This document shows, piece after piece, positions 39,511-53,000 of a stretch of 64,000 nucleotides of DNA. The first letter of the stretch is position 1. Every line of letters begins with the position of its first letter. The notes under the pieces are model-generated. The model did no database searches and was not told where the DNA came from. It saw nothing but the letters and a program-made list of their open reading frames with translations. This stretch comes from Aristolochia californica (Eukaryota; Streptophyta; Magnoliopsida; Piperales; Aristolochiaceae). The stretch is taken from assembly GCA_029961685.1 (NCBI GenBank), contig JARWKL010000011.1:6512501-6576500 (forward strand). The letters run 5' to 3'. A program made the position numbers and the translations under genes.

Positions 39511-40227
39511 CCTAAATCCCAAAATAATGCACAAATAACCCCCAATTACGCACTGAAAATAAATTTAAATAAAATAAAACACTAATTTAATGAAAAAAAT
39601 TAGGGTTTAGGCATACCTTATGAAATTTGGGGAAATCGAACGAAATCGGAAGGTATTTTCGGGGGACAGGAGATTAGCCAGAGAGAGAAGGGAGTGGGAG
39701 GCCGAAAGGGAGAAGACAGAGAAGAAAGGGAGGTTGGGAGGGAATAGAGAGAGAGAGAAGAGAGAGAGCGAGTCCGAGAGAAGAGAGGGAGTCACGGAGA
39801 CGAGAGAGGGGGTGCGAGAGAGAGGGCGAGGGCGAGAGAAGACCGAGAGATGAGGCAGGAGGCGAGAGGGAACTGAGACGGTGGCCGGAGACGAAAGACG
39901 AGATTAATTTTGGCAGCAGCGACATCGGGGGCGGAAGGAGACGAGAGAGGGAGTGCAGGAGAGAGAAAGAAAAAATGAGAAATGACGACGCGCGATGGGG
40001 GGGTGCGAGGAGAGAGAGGGGAAAAATCGAGCGTCGCCCGTCCTTCAATTCAAAGAAGATCAAACAAGGCCTTCTTCCACATGATCGAAATTAAACCGTG
40101 GAGATGGATGAAGCTTCATCCCCTGCATCGAGATGAAACTTCATCTGCGCTCCACTAACGACTTCAAGTGTTGAAGGGTGTTATGCGGTTGAAGATCATC
40201 TCGTCCTTCAAGTTGACTAACCCCCCC

Positions 40228-40727
40228 TAAAAGGGAGAAGAGAGAGAAGAAAGGGAGGTCGAGAGGGATAAGAGAGAGGGAGGCAAGGAGACGAGAGAGA
40301 GGGTGTGAGAGAGAGGGTGAGTCCAAGAGAAGACCGAGAGACGGAGGTCGGAGACGAGAGGGAGCAGAGACGGAGGTCGGAGACGAGAGTCCGAGAGAAG
40401 AGAGGGCGCAACGACGTCGGGGGCGTAGGGAGACGAGAGAGGGGTGCAGGAGAGAGGGAGGAAAAAAGGGAAATGAGGACGTGCAAGAGAGGAGGGTGCG
40501 AGGAGAGAGAGGGGGAAAAAAAACCAAACCGCGCGCATCCTTCATCTCGAAGAAGATAAAAAATGGTTTTCAACGAGATGAAGGATTTTAAAACATGGAG
40601 ATGAAGGACCGTTTCATCCCCAGTATCCAGATGAAATGTCACCACTAATGACTTCAACTGATAAAGGGCGTCTTGCGGTTGATCTTTATCTCGAACTTTA
40701 AGTTGACTAAACACCCCCCCTAAATGA
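40228..40727. repeat. Second copy of the element's purine block and right end
   Basis: Purine-rich 40230-40530 plus tail 40535-40727 (ending AGTTGACTAAACACCCCCCC) repeats the arrangement of 39640-40227. The right terminus therefore occurs twice in tandem. Confidence 0.7.
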
Positions 40728-41026
40728 CAAGCCGATTCAAATCTGATCGACTCGGTTCAGCTCGTATCGGTCGGGTCGGATAGGATTGTCCGCGAAGCCG
40801 CCATGCCCACCCCTAGGTCCGACCTGATCCGATCCGCCCACTTCTAGTTCTTAACTGATCTCTCACTACGATCAGCCTGCGGCTTTGGCTAAAGAAAATA
40901 TTCAGAACCTTCACCACGCTCTGGGAGACGACTCCGCGAAGTTCATTTGGTCGGTTTTAGTTGGTAGGTTCGTCAGATTTGCTCTGCCCGAATTGTTATC
41001 TCTTTGCATCTCAAGCAGAGCTAGGC
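40728..41026. other. 5' flank of the NERD1-like gene
   Basis: About 300 bp between the DNA element and the start codon. It holds the presumed promoter and 5' UTR; no clear TATA box was found. Confidence 0.45.
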
Positions 41027-44000
41027 ATGAGGAAGCGAGACTTGGGGATTCTCCTCTTGTCTGCCTTCGCCATCTTCTTTTCTCTCCAGGTATTCGTCTC
41101 TTTTTTATTTCTGAGTATATCAGTTGTCAACTTTTCATTCCCCTCCGCACATTTTGGGTTTCTCTTTTCTGCTCGACAATTCATGATTCGACTAATCATA
41201 TCCTTTATCAGAAGTTAAATTAGGTCATCTTTAGAAGAATGCAGTCCTGCTTAGTTTGTTCAGAAATTCCTATATCTAGTGATTAAAGGGAATGGCTATC
41301 AAAGTTGTTTGGGTAGTAGTCAATCGTCCAAATTTACGCGAAGTTAGAAAACTAATTTCATGTGCTCTTATTTGAATTTTTTCCTGCCATGACCTATATT
41401 CCCTGTTTAGCGTGAAGGTGATTTTTCCTTCCGAGAAGCGTGGTTCCATCTGTTGGATGATTACCCAATCAAATATGAAGCCGAACGTCTTCCTCCACCT
41501 ATTGTGGCGGATCTAAATGGTGATGGAAAGAGTGAAGTTCTTGTAGCTACTCATGATGCGAAAATCCAGGTAAATTGGGAAATCTGGTATAATTCAGTTT
41601 GCGTCTTTCTGTTAGGAACCTTTTCAGATTTTGTTTACTAGTCTTCTCTACCTGTTGGATGATATTCTAACATCTCTAGTAGAATTGAACCTAAGTTACT
41701 ATCCTGAAATGCAATCTTTTATGCATGAATTATTTGAGCCGTGCATGCTTTTTGTTCATTGCATTTGACATACTCTGTGATGGATGTTATGTCAGGGCTG
41801 TCCTAAGTCATCAAGTTTATGACGCTATTAGGATTAGATGGATATGAAATTAATAAAGTAGGCGTAAGTTATTTGAAAGAAGCAAGTTTAGAACTAGTTA
41901 GTAGATGGACATGATATGGGTGCTTTCGATTGATGAATTTAGATAGCTGTTTTATTCGATTAAGTTGGTTTTTTGAAATTATGATGGTATTTGGATTAGA
42001 TGGCTATGAACTTAATAAAGTATGCCATAAGTTGGTTTAATGAAGCAAGTTCAGAATTTGTTAGTAGGAGTATATGCAGTGGCAACACTAATGATACTCA
42101 TCTCCTTGTTCATTGTTGTAAGATCTATGCCCTCTCTGCTATCTTTGACATTTATTCCATCACATATAGAGTTTGACATTGGTTAAAGCTTCTCATCCTT
42201 CTCATTTTGCATGTACATCATTTTTCTGGGGTCCATTACCAGAATTGATCAAAGTAAACCTTTTTGGGTTCGTGCTGGGTCTCTATGTAGAGTACTAAGA
42301 TGCTGAATTCTGCAAGTAGCTTATCTTTCTCAGCTCATGAATGGATAAGCTTTAAGTCAGATTTCTTAAAGACTTGTCAGATCAACTTGTTTCTCATTGA
42401 AATCAAATTCTTCATCTTGTTTATTTTTTTAATTTTTTTAATTTTTTGAGAAAATGGCCAATATATTCCAAAGCCCAGATGCAAAAAGCATAAAATCAAG
42501 AGAGGAGGAGGAGGAGAGGGTGGGCTGGGGTTACTACAAAGGATTGGAGGGAAACCCCCTCTTTAGCTAAAACATCAGGTACACCATTAGCTGATCTTGG
42601 AATATTAGACCAATTGCAAACATTGTTGAGATTGAGATACATTAGCTGATCTTGGAATATTAGACCAATTTCAGAAATAGTCTGCCAATGATGCCATGGA
42701 GGAGCTTTTTTCCCAGAGGACCAGCTAATAACACTTTTAAAACCCCCTGCTACATTAAGATATCCCTGAAAAGAGCTATGCAAAATGCGAAGCCCATGGT
42801 GTCTGGACGCTCAGCAAGACTGCAAATGAAGTGAGAATTTCACCATTAGCAATTCTTAATAAACCACCAAAACCAGCAGGGCTTTGGCTTCCCATAGAAG
42901 ATCTATAAATGTTTAGCTTCAACACACCATGAGCTGAGGGGACCATTCAATGATAATTGCTTCCTTCTGTTAGATAAATTAGCGACCTCCACCATATTCA
43001 TCGATCTGTTTTAACATATTCATTGTGCTAAAAATTTCCACTTTTTATATCATTAAGGTTTTACGTCCTCATGGAAGACGAGTTGATGAAGGATTCAGTG
43101 AAGCATACTTACTGGCAGAGGTTTCTTTGCTGCCGGATAAAATACGTGTTTCATCTGGGAGACAGGCTGTTGCCTTGGCTGTAGGTGTTATTGATCGTTT
43201 CCATAGACCTGGAGAAAGGCAGAAGCAGGTTTTGGTTGTTGTAACATCAGGTTGGTCTGTAATGTGTTTTGATCACAACCTCAACAAATTATGGGAAAAT
43301 AATTTGCAGGTATATGTGGTTGCTTTGCTCCTCTTTTTTATATTTATGTCATGAAACAAATGGGGTTTTTCCAGGTGCACTTATTACTATGTATTTAACA
43401 GGAGGATTTCCCACATGGTGCTCATCATAGGGAAATTTCTATATCCATTAGCAATTACACATTGAAGCATGGAGATTCAGGAATGGTTATTGTAGGAGGA
43501 AGGATGGAGATGCAACCGCATGTAAGTTCTCTTTTCTCTTTATTGGTACAAAAGATAGGATTAGACTGTTAGTTCCTGTCAACTTCCATGGCAGCACAAG
43601 AAGATCTGTAGCAGAGCACAGCACAGTGAACCAATCGAATCTTCTGACACTATTAATTTAGTCTGTCTGCTTGCTGCAAAAATCTCTCTATATGCCTTGA
43701 AAGTTCATTTGTTCACTATGCTCACCATTGCAAACTGTTTAAAATTTTTTCTAGCTTTACTTGGATCCACTTGAAGAGGCTATGATGGAAGCAAAAAATG
43801 TAGAGCATCACAGAAGAAATGCTTCTGAGAAAGAGGTATGTGGTCCTTAGTTCCTTTTGCAGCTTGTTGGTAAAAAGAAATACGGTTAGTTTTGTTCAAA
43901 ATTCTCAGAGACATCTTATAAATATTTAGAGTGAATGGTCTTCTCATTATATTTATTCCTGTTACATATAAGATTTCTTCGACAATATTGGTTTTCATGA

Positions 44001-47000
44001 ACTAATGTGCAATTACTTGATCCTATAGCTTTTATAATAATAGTTTTCGGTCTGTGTAACTTTCCATGATCACTTAGGTGGTGACTGTAATTAGTTAATA
44101 GCTCTATTCTAAGTGCATTCTCATGCATATAATAGAAGATGTCGTAGAGATGCTTTATATCAAATTCTGGAATGGTTTAACTCTTGGTTTTAGTTTCCTT
44201 TTGGTATTAGGTCCTTACTAATTAGACCAATTAAAAGTTGGATGAGAAAATATCGGTCATCCTACATATGGTTTATGACAAACTTTAGAACAGTTTAACA
44301 CTTGGTTTTAATTTCTTGTTATTTGTGAAGCCTTCCTTCAATTAATTATAACAATTTAAGATTTGGAGGTAAAAAGAAACTTCCAAATCTATTTGTCAAA
44401 AAAAAAAAAAAAAACTGGGGGCAGGAAGAAACTTCCAGTCCTTGACATGCTATTAGGATTAGAATCCAACTGATGAAAAGGAAAGGGCAAACCTGTTGAC
44501 CTCTGATATAGTTCCTCTTTTCTTGATCTTCACATTAAAGTTCCTCGTGGTTTTAGTTCATGAAATATCATTACTCACTGTGCAAAGTTATGGTCACGTT
44601 GCCCTATCCTAGGTCGATCTGCTATAGTTCTGCAAAAGTACAGAGCTCGAACATTCGGCATTGTTTCTCTAAGTGGAAAAGCCCCATGCATCTAAAACTG
44701 CTGTTTTTTCGCTTAGCTTTGTTTCTCTAAATGTTTGTGGCTGTCTTGACTGATCTGTTTGAAGATTCTACTGTTACTGATTTTCTTATGACATAATCTT
44801 ATCCAATCAGGCCCCAGATAACTCTACTGTTGTTGACTTACGTCATTTTGCATTCTATGCTTTTGCTGGACGGACTGGCACACTTCGCTGGAGCAGGAAG
44901 AACGAGGTATTTTCTTTTCTTTTCTTTTCTTGTTCACCTTTATGCTTACTGGTTCAGTTGTTTGTGGGACTCTTTCCATCTTTATTGCTCACTGTTTTCT
45001 TGGTTATCTCTGCATTCAACTTTAAGAACATCGAGCCACATGCATCAGATCCACATCAGTTGTTTCCACAGCATAACTACAAGCTTGATGCGCAAGCACT
45101 CACTACTCGTCATCCTGGGCAGGTATGTTCAGAGAATGTACAGAGATCAAACATGTTAAACTACTGGTGTCTGCCTTTACATTGCATATTTTGGGTACTA
45201 ATCAACAAATCCAGGGAAAGAAATGAACCTCTCATTCACCCACTCTTAACTTTAAGACACGGGCCTCTTTACTGGTAGTGAAAGAAAATAAGAGGTATCT
45301 CTGCTGCTACCCCTCAACCTAGAGAGCACTTATCATGTGATACTAGCTGATAATTGATATGTATAGGTGAAGCACATTGATGGGCTTCTATTAGTTGGTG
45401 CATGGAAGAAGCATGTTGAGGGGAGATCTTGTTGTTCATAACCTTCTATTTAAGGAAGAGGCAACAACCTTAAAGTTTTACTTGATATTGCACTTCTTTG
45501 TTCTCCTTTTGAATAGTAGAACCAACTAATAATGAGAATTATTTGAACATAACGAGCTCATATTTTTTTTTTTTTAATGATGAGAAATTTTTTTATTGAG
45601 AAAAGTAAAAAAAGGTACATAAGATTACAACAAGGCAAAAAGTCAACACTCTTTTTTTTTAGAAGAGGTGTGAATATATTACTGAGAGAAAGATAAAATA
45701 CAAACCTTGCTAAACAGGACCTTCCTCCACAACAAGATATTGGAGAAAAGTGCTTTGTAGGCAGTTGAAGTAGAAAGCGTACCTTTGGGACAAGGAGTCC
45801 ATATCAAGGTGTCTGGAGCATTTCTGATACGAACCGAGGATAGTCTCTTGATGAGTTTTGCGGCTTCTAGAGTTTCTGCTTCTGTCATCGCTCTTCGGAG
45901 ATTTGGGTTCCACTCACAAGAGTTTTTCCCGACAACTGAAATAATAGCCTCCTTGTTTCTGGCAAGAGAGAAGATTTGACCGTAGCTAGAATTTAAACTA
46001 GCCGTGCCTATCCACCAATCTTTCCAAAAACTCGTTCTACTGCCAGATCCAATATAACACTTGACAACGTTTTTGAAGATATGCAACAAACTAGCTATTT
46101 TTTTCTAGACAGGAGATAATTTGTTATACCTTCCTCCTTCAGTCCACCATCCTGAGAACTTGACTGCTTTACCCGCCACTATATTTCGCCAAATTAGAGA
46201 CAGAAACATATTGAATTTTCAGATCCACTTCATAAGCAGAGCCGAGTTTGTTGCTGCAATGTTGCGAATCCCAAGGCCACCCTTAGCAAAAGGTTTACAA
46301 ATGTCAACCATTTCACTAAGCAGTATTTTTTTTTCACCATTTTACCCACCCCATAAAAATCTTCTTTTTAAAAACTCTATTCTCTTTGTGACAGAGACAG
46401 GGCAACGGTACAAGGATAAAAAATAAGACGGAATACCGCATAAACAGGATTTAATCAGAGTAAGTTTATCAGCTTTGGACAAGAACTTCCCTCTCCAGGA
46501 AGCAAGTCTACCTTTGAGCCGCTCAATGACAGGGTGCCAAGCAGATTTCGAGGGTAAGACAGGAGAAAGAGGAAGTCCCAAATACGTGCCCGAAGAGGAG
46601 GCAACTTTACAACCCAAGTAGTTTGCCATGGAATTTAGAACCGAAGGATCAATAATGAAACCCAAAATGGATGATTTAACCCAACTTACCTTCTGTCCAG
46701 AAGACAACTCAAAGAGGTTTAGCAGAGCTTTCAAGTGGGAGATTTGACTCAAGGTACCTTCTCCGAAAAAAAATAGTATCATCAGTATACTGCAATAACG
46801 GGATATCCTGGCCAGAATCATTTGAGATAGGATTATGCCAACCAATTCTTTTGGTAAATCGGACCATAGAAGCAAGATGTTCCCCCAAGAGAGTGAAGAG
46901 AAATGGGGATAGTGGGTCACCTTGTCTAATTCCTCTCGTAGCTTTGAAATAGCCGCAAGGCAACCCATTTACTAGGACAAAAAAATATGGGGAAGAGATA

Positions 47001-50000
47001 CAACTTCTCATCCAAAATTTCCATCGAGTCCCAAAACCCATTCTATCTAGAAGGTAATCAATTAGCTTCCGGTTTGCTCGGTCAAAGGCCTTTTCAAAAT
47101 CAATTTTCAGGACGAATCTAGCTCTATTTGATTTTATAAAAGAGTCTAGGAGTTCATGGGCGGCCATGGCAAAAACTAATATATTTCGATCCCGGATAAA
47201 AGCGCTTTGACATGGGCTTATAATTTTGGAGAGGTGGGTCCGAAGATGATTAGCAAGCAGACAGGCTATTATTTTATAGTAACTTGTGGTGTGACTGATG
47301 GGTCTAAAATCTCGAGGGAGTTTGGCAGGAGATTTTTTAGGGATGAGGGCAATAAAAGAAGCACATACTTCCTTATGGGTGATGCTGACTTGGTGGAAGT
47401 TTCGGACAAATGCATAAACATTCGATTTAATGGTATCCCAATATTTATGATAAAACTCACCATTAAAACCATTCGGTCCAGGCGCTTTTTCATTCGGAAG
47501 CCCCATTGCTGCCGAATCAATTTCTTCTATGTTGAAGTGCTTTTCCAAGTCTGTTGCCTCAAACGAAGAGATTCTCAGGTAATCGAGTGGGTTCAACTTC
47601 GGCTGATTAAAGCGCTCTTTGGAATACAGTTCTGAGAAAAACTTCACAAAGAGATTAGAAATAGAGGGGCTATCCGTAATCACTTGATCTCCATGACAGA
47701 GGGAAGTGATACGGTTAACCCTTCTTCTGGCCGAGGCAATAGCATGGAAAAACTTTGTATTTCCATCTCCCTCGGCCATCCAGCGAAATCTTGCACGCTG
47801 TTTCCAACAGTTTCGCAGCGAAGCAGATCATAAAGCTCAGAATTTAATTGACATCTAAGGTTTAAATCAGAGGGAGAAATGGACCTTTACTTTCGAGTAA
47901 GTCGAGCTCCGAGATGCAACGACAAACTGAATCCTTTCGAGAAGCTACAACAGCACGATGGGAAACAGACCACAAACGAATCTTCGACTTCAGAGCGTTC
48001 AATTTAAGGGCGAGATTCCAGTCAGGGTTAGGGTGATGATCCAATTCTTGCCACCAGATCGGAATGGAAGAGTTGAAAACTTCCAGCAGGGTGTGCTGAA
48101 ACTTGATTTAGAAAAGGCGTTTGATAGAGTTAATTGGATCCTCCTTGACGAGATCATGGGAAAGATGGGTTTTGGAGAAAGATGGAGATTTTGGATCAAG
48201 AGTTGCGTGGGATTGGCCTCATACTCTCTCCTTTCAAATGGCACAGTCTGTGGGTTTTTCAAAGGGTCCAGAAGTATTAGACAAGGTGATCCACTCTCCC
48301 CTCTTCTTTTCAACATGATCGATGAATTTCTCTCTTCTATGTTTTACTCTGCAGTCAGCCTTGGATGGCTTCCCCTGATCAACCCTCAAGAAGCATTTAA
48401 TGTCCCTATCCTCCAATATGCAGACGATACTATCATATTTGGGATCGGAAACAATGAGGGAGCCAGAAAGATCAAAGAGATTTTGGGTCTATTCGAGGTA
48501 GCATCAGGCCAAAAAGTCAATTGGGGAAATACCTCTCTAATGGGGTTTAATCTTAGACATGAGCTCCTTGCAAAGATGGCTAGTATATTTGGTTGTACAA
48601 CAAGCAAATTACCGTCCACATATCTTGGCCTGCCACTAATCAACGGCTGCATCTGTAAAAGTTTTTGGAATCCGGTGGTTGAGAGGATTGAATCCAGACT
48701 GGCAACTTGGAAAGGGTGGTTACTTGTAAGGCGGGGAGGCTCACCCTTCTCAAATCTTGCATTGCATGTATTCCAAATTATTCTCTATCTTTTATGCCCT
48801 GTCCTCCATCCATATGTAAGAATGGATAAACTCAAAAGAAGATTCTTATGGAGAGGATTGAGTGATACTTTTAAATATCACCTGATCAAATGGGATGAAG
48901 TCTGTTTGTCAAAAAATTTGGGCGGCCTAGGGATTCGGAAATCCAAAGATATGAACCAAGCTCTGCTCCTTAAATGGCTATGGAAAATCAATACACATTC
49001 CTCAAATCTTTGGAAGGAAATGGTTATCGCCAAGCTTGGAGGTATTACTCATTGGTGGATGTCAGGGGGAAATCGGAGAGGTTTATCTTCAATTTGGAGA
49101 TCACTATATTTACTTCTTCCAAAATTTTCAGCTGCTTGTAGATTCAATGTTGGAAATGGTAGGTCTCTCAAATTTTGGGACGATATATGGATGGGGCAGG
49201 AGCCGCTACAGCATGCCTTCAAAAGTTTATTTCTCCTATCCACCCATAGAAATATATCAATAGCTAATGCTTTCGAGGGGGGTGGTATGAACCTTCATTC
49301 TAGGAGAGGACTTTCGAACACCGAGGCGTTAGAGGCCAGTTGACTGATGGATATAGTAACTACGGTAAAAATTCGTCCTTTGGTGGCAGATAAGCTCGTT
49401 TGGTGGCCAGAGAAAAAAGGTATCTTCTCAGTATCATTTGCATTCAGTTTAATCAATGGTTGGAATGTTTCTCATTAGGATCATGAGATTTTTTTTGTTT
49501 GGCGTCTATGTGCTCCTCCTAAGATTAAATTTTTTATGTGGAGTGCTTGTCACGACAAGATTCTCTCGGCAGACGTGCTTAGAAGAAGAGGTCATGCCTC
49601 AGTAGACCCCTTGTGTCCTCTCTGCATTATAGAAGTTGAGTCCACTAGTCACATTCTGCTTCAATGCATCTTCTCATGGAAGGTGTGGACATCCATTCTC
49701 AGCATGATGGGGATTCGATTCTGTATGGTGGCCGATTTGCTCTCATTCAGTAAATTGCTACTTGGTATGTCCCTTCCTGGTCTCGGAAAGGTGATGCTCT
49801 CGGCCTATGCTAGCTTCATACCGTGGAGTCTATGGAATGAGCGCAATCGTAGAAGGTTTGAAGGTAAGATCGAATCAGTGGATCGGGTAGCGGATCGACT
49901 GGTAGGACATATTTCTTCTTGGCTCCTGACGAAGAACTCCTCCTCTTTTGTGGGGACTCCTATCCGTGAGAACTGGTTTAATTTGGCTAGGATGCACTCG

Positions 50001-53000
50001 AGTACAAACGTCCGGACTATGCAGGAATGGACCCCTCCTGACCCTGGTTACCTTAAGTTGAACTTTGATGGTTCTTCTCTGGGTAATCCTGGACTCTCAG
50101 GATTCGGCGGGGTTATCTTAGATCACCTATGTAACCAATTTTACTCATATACCGGCCCTTTAGGAATCACAGACTCTACAATGGGCTCCGCGTTTTCCGA
50201 GATAGGTGCACAGGTCGCCTCCATATTGAAGGGGACTCGAAGGTGGTCATTGGATGGTGCGAGCGTACATCCCCTCCCCCATGACGTCATTGAGATATTT
50301 TTTGGGAGATTATTGAAATTTGCTCATTATTATCTTGTATTTGGTCTCACATTCCGAGATCCGCAAATTCGGCAGTCGATGCGCTTGCTAAAAACGGAGC
50401 TACCCTACAATCGCTGGTTGTTAGGGAGATGCTCCCCCCTTTGTAATTTATGTATTTTCTTGTTTATATATATACATCTTTTTTCAAAAAAAAAAAGAAA
50501 AAGAAAACTTCCAGGATCCAAGAATTTTCAAAGCGGAAGGGAAAGCGCCCCCAGGCAGGGGGGAGGGTGTTAATTTGAATAGGCCAATGATCAAAGCCGA
50601 CTTTGTTGAGGACTTGGCCAAATGCATTTGGAAAGAGATTGAGCCAATCATTGTTAACAAAAAAAGGGACCAACTTTGACAGGATTGGAGGGGATTGGCC
50701 ATCTGACCAAGTGTATTTTTTCCCGGACAGAGAGATTTTTGAAAGTTCGAGACTACAAATGGGTTCAGAGAAGGCTCTCATGACCGAAGTAGTTCTGGGC
50801 GCGGGAGGGCTTTTTTCAGAGCAAAGTAAAATGGAGTTAAAATCATCGGCTAGAAGCGAAGGCAGTCCCATAAGTGGACTAGTTGAAACAATTCTTCCCA
50901 GAAAAAGGCTCGATTATTAGGCCTAGTCGGACCATACACATCAGCAAGAGCCCACGACGTGTTCAAAAAATAATTGTGGAAGCGAATACCAATAGAGTAT
51001 TGACCCAATTGGCAGAGATTTGCATTCACCGTTTTTGGGTCCCAGATGACAAGAATGCCACCTGAGTGCCCAATAGCATCGACCGTTGCCCATGTAGGGT
51101 CCAAACCAGACCATATCTCACGAGCAATTGAGTAATCAAAAGTTTGCAGCTTCGTTTCAATAAGAACTACAATTTTTGGCTTATATTCCAAAAGGGCTGC
51201 TTTGATGATGACACGCTTAGAGTGTGAACCAATTCTTCTGACATTCCATGACGTGATGATCATTTAGAAACTGGTAGGTTGAGATCCTCCTCCCGTTGGT
51301 GAGAAGCCTCGTGATAGTAAGAGTTGAAGATCCACGCAAGTTAGGCTATTTCGTCGTATTCTTTCGGTGGAAGATCGACTTCTTGTTCTTCCAGAAATAG
51401 GAGGAGATAATCTTCTGGTAGGAGTTGGTGCTGTGACTGGGGCAGCGGCTGGGTACCCGGGAATTAAGGAGACAGAAAGTCCGTTGTTGGGTGTGGGGTG
51501 GCATACTGAGGTTGGGGCTGGGGCTAGGGCAGAGGCTGCGATGGGGTACTTGGGTAGTAAGCAGACATAAAGTCTGTTGGAGGCAATGGGGGGGGGGGGG
51601 GGGGGGGGGAGAGAGAGAGAGACCGGGGTTGTATTGATTTTCTGGGGGGAGGTAACTTTTGCTTTGCCCTTTTTATTTTTTCTGGAGTAGGTAAAAGTGA
51701 AAGGGGTGACTAATGATCTTTTTTCTTTTTCGGGGTTTGCTATTTCGGAGGAGGGGGTGAAGGGAGTTTTGGTTTTGGAACTTGACGCTTCCATGTTGGG
51801 GTTTGGGTTGAGGATTTGTAATGGGACGGGGGAAAGATAATAACTAGGGGTGATATTTATATGGGTTGGGGGGGTATTGGGAAGGGAAGAAATGGGATCC
51901 CAGACGATATCTGATTTGGGGGAGTTGTCGGATTGACAGGCGTCAGTTCGGGTGAATGATTTTTGGGTGGGAGGTGTACCTTTCTGAGTAGCCGTGTACG
52001 GGTAGATTTCCCTTCTTGAATTGTGACAAGTAGGAGCCTTTGTGCCAGGTTTGGGAAAAGTGAAGGATTTTTTTGGGTTAAGGGTGGTGTTGTGCGGGGC
52101 TCGAGGGACATATGGAAACTTACGGAAGTTTGGACACGGAATCATCAACTGGTCATTTCTATTAGACGTGGTTGATGCCCGTACTGAAAAGACAGTTGAC
52201 AGGGAAGGAGATTTCTGAGAGGCTCGAGGGAAGATATGGGGGTGGCGCATATTGCTTTGTCCCGAGGACGGCGGGGACAGAAAGGTGGCTGGGGGCTGGG
52301 GGGTTACATGATGTTGGATTTTGGGAGGCAGGGTGATGGAAGTTGGGGGGATTCGGTAGGGTGCAGGAGTGGTTTTTAGAGTAGATTGCCTTCGGGAAAC
52401 GAAGCCGCAGGATTTTGGGGAGTGGACATAATTTGATGGAGATGGATCTTTTGGGTCGCGGGCTAGGGACATAGATGTTGAAAAATTTGAAGTGGTTATT
52501 GAGGTGATGGGGGGCGATATTGGAGCAGAGTGGGGTGTGATGGGTTGGGTCTCGAGGTGTGGACAGGTCAGACTTTGCATCCTGTACGGAGGCGGCAAAA
52601 GGTTTTGATTTTCGGGGAGGGGGGATGGGACATTTGGGTTTTGAGTGTTTGGGGTTTCGGGATTTTGACATGATGGTGGGGTTGGGGGAATATCAAGGGG
52701 CGGCGGTGAGATGATTGGAAAAAGCGAGAGGCTGGACGTATCGGGAGGCGGTGATGGGATTATGTGGGCCGGAGATGTGATGGGTGAGTAAATATCTTAG
52801 ATTTCCGGAAGCATAGGTTTAGGACATGGCGGCGGGGAGGGGGGGGGGGGGGGATTCGAGGGGAGGTAATGATGATGAGGTGGCGTGGAAGTTGGATTTT
52901 GGGTTTCGGGATTCTGACATGGTGGTGGGGGTGGGGGATTATCAAGGGGTGGCGGTGAGATGGTTGGGAAAAGCAGGAGGTTTGACATATCAGGAGGCGC

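Larger units (their letters stand above)
37036..40227. mobile_element. Non-autonomous DNA element with GGGGGGTTAGTCAAC ends
   Basis: The left end GGGGGGTTAGTCAAC (about 37039) is an inverted match of GTTGACTAACCCCCCC (about 40204-40220). Flanking TAAA on both sides could reflect a TAA-type target as in PIF/Harbinger, but this is weak. Inside are AT-rich sequence, a possible exon fragment, a telomere-like array and a purine-rich block (39640-40040). No transposase found. Confidence 0.6.

Noticed and set aside
39674..40714. Several long minus-strand open frames
   Set aside because: Same cause: GA-rich blocks without stops on the complement, with no family signature.
47207..47635. Plus-strand open frame within the LINE
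   Set aside because: Shadow of the minus-strand reverse transcriptase.
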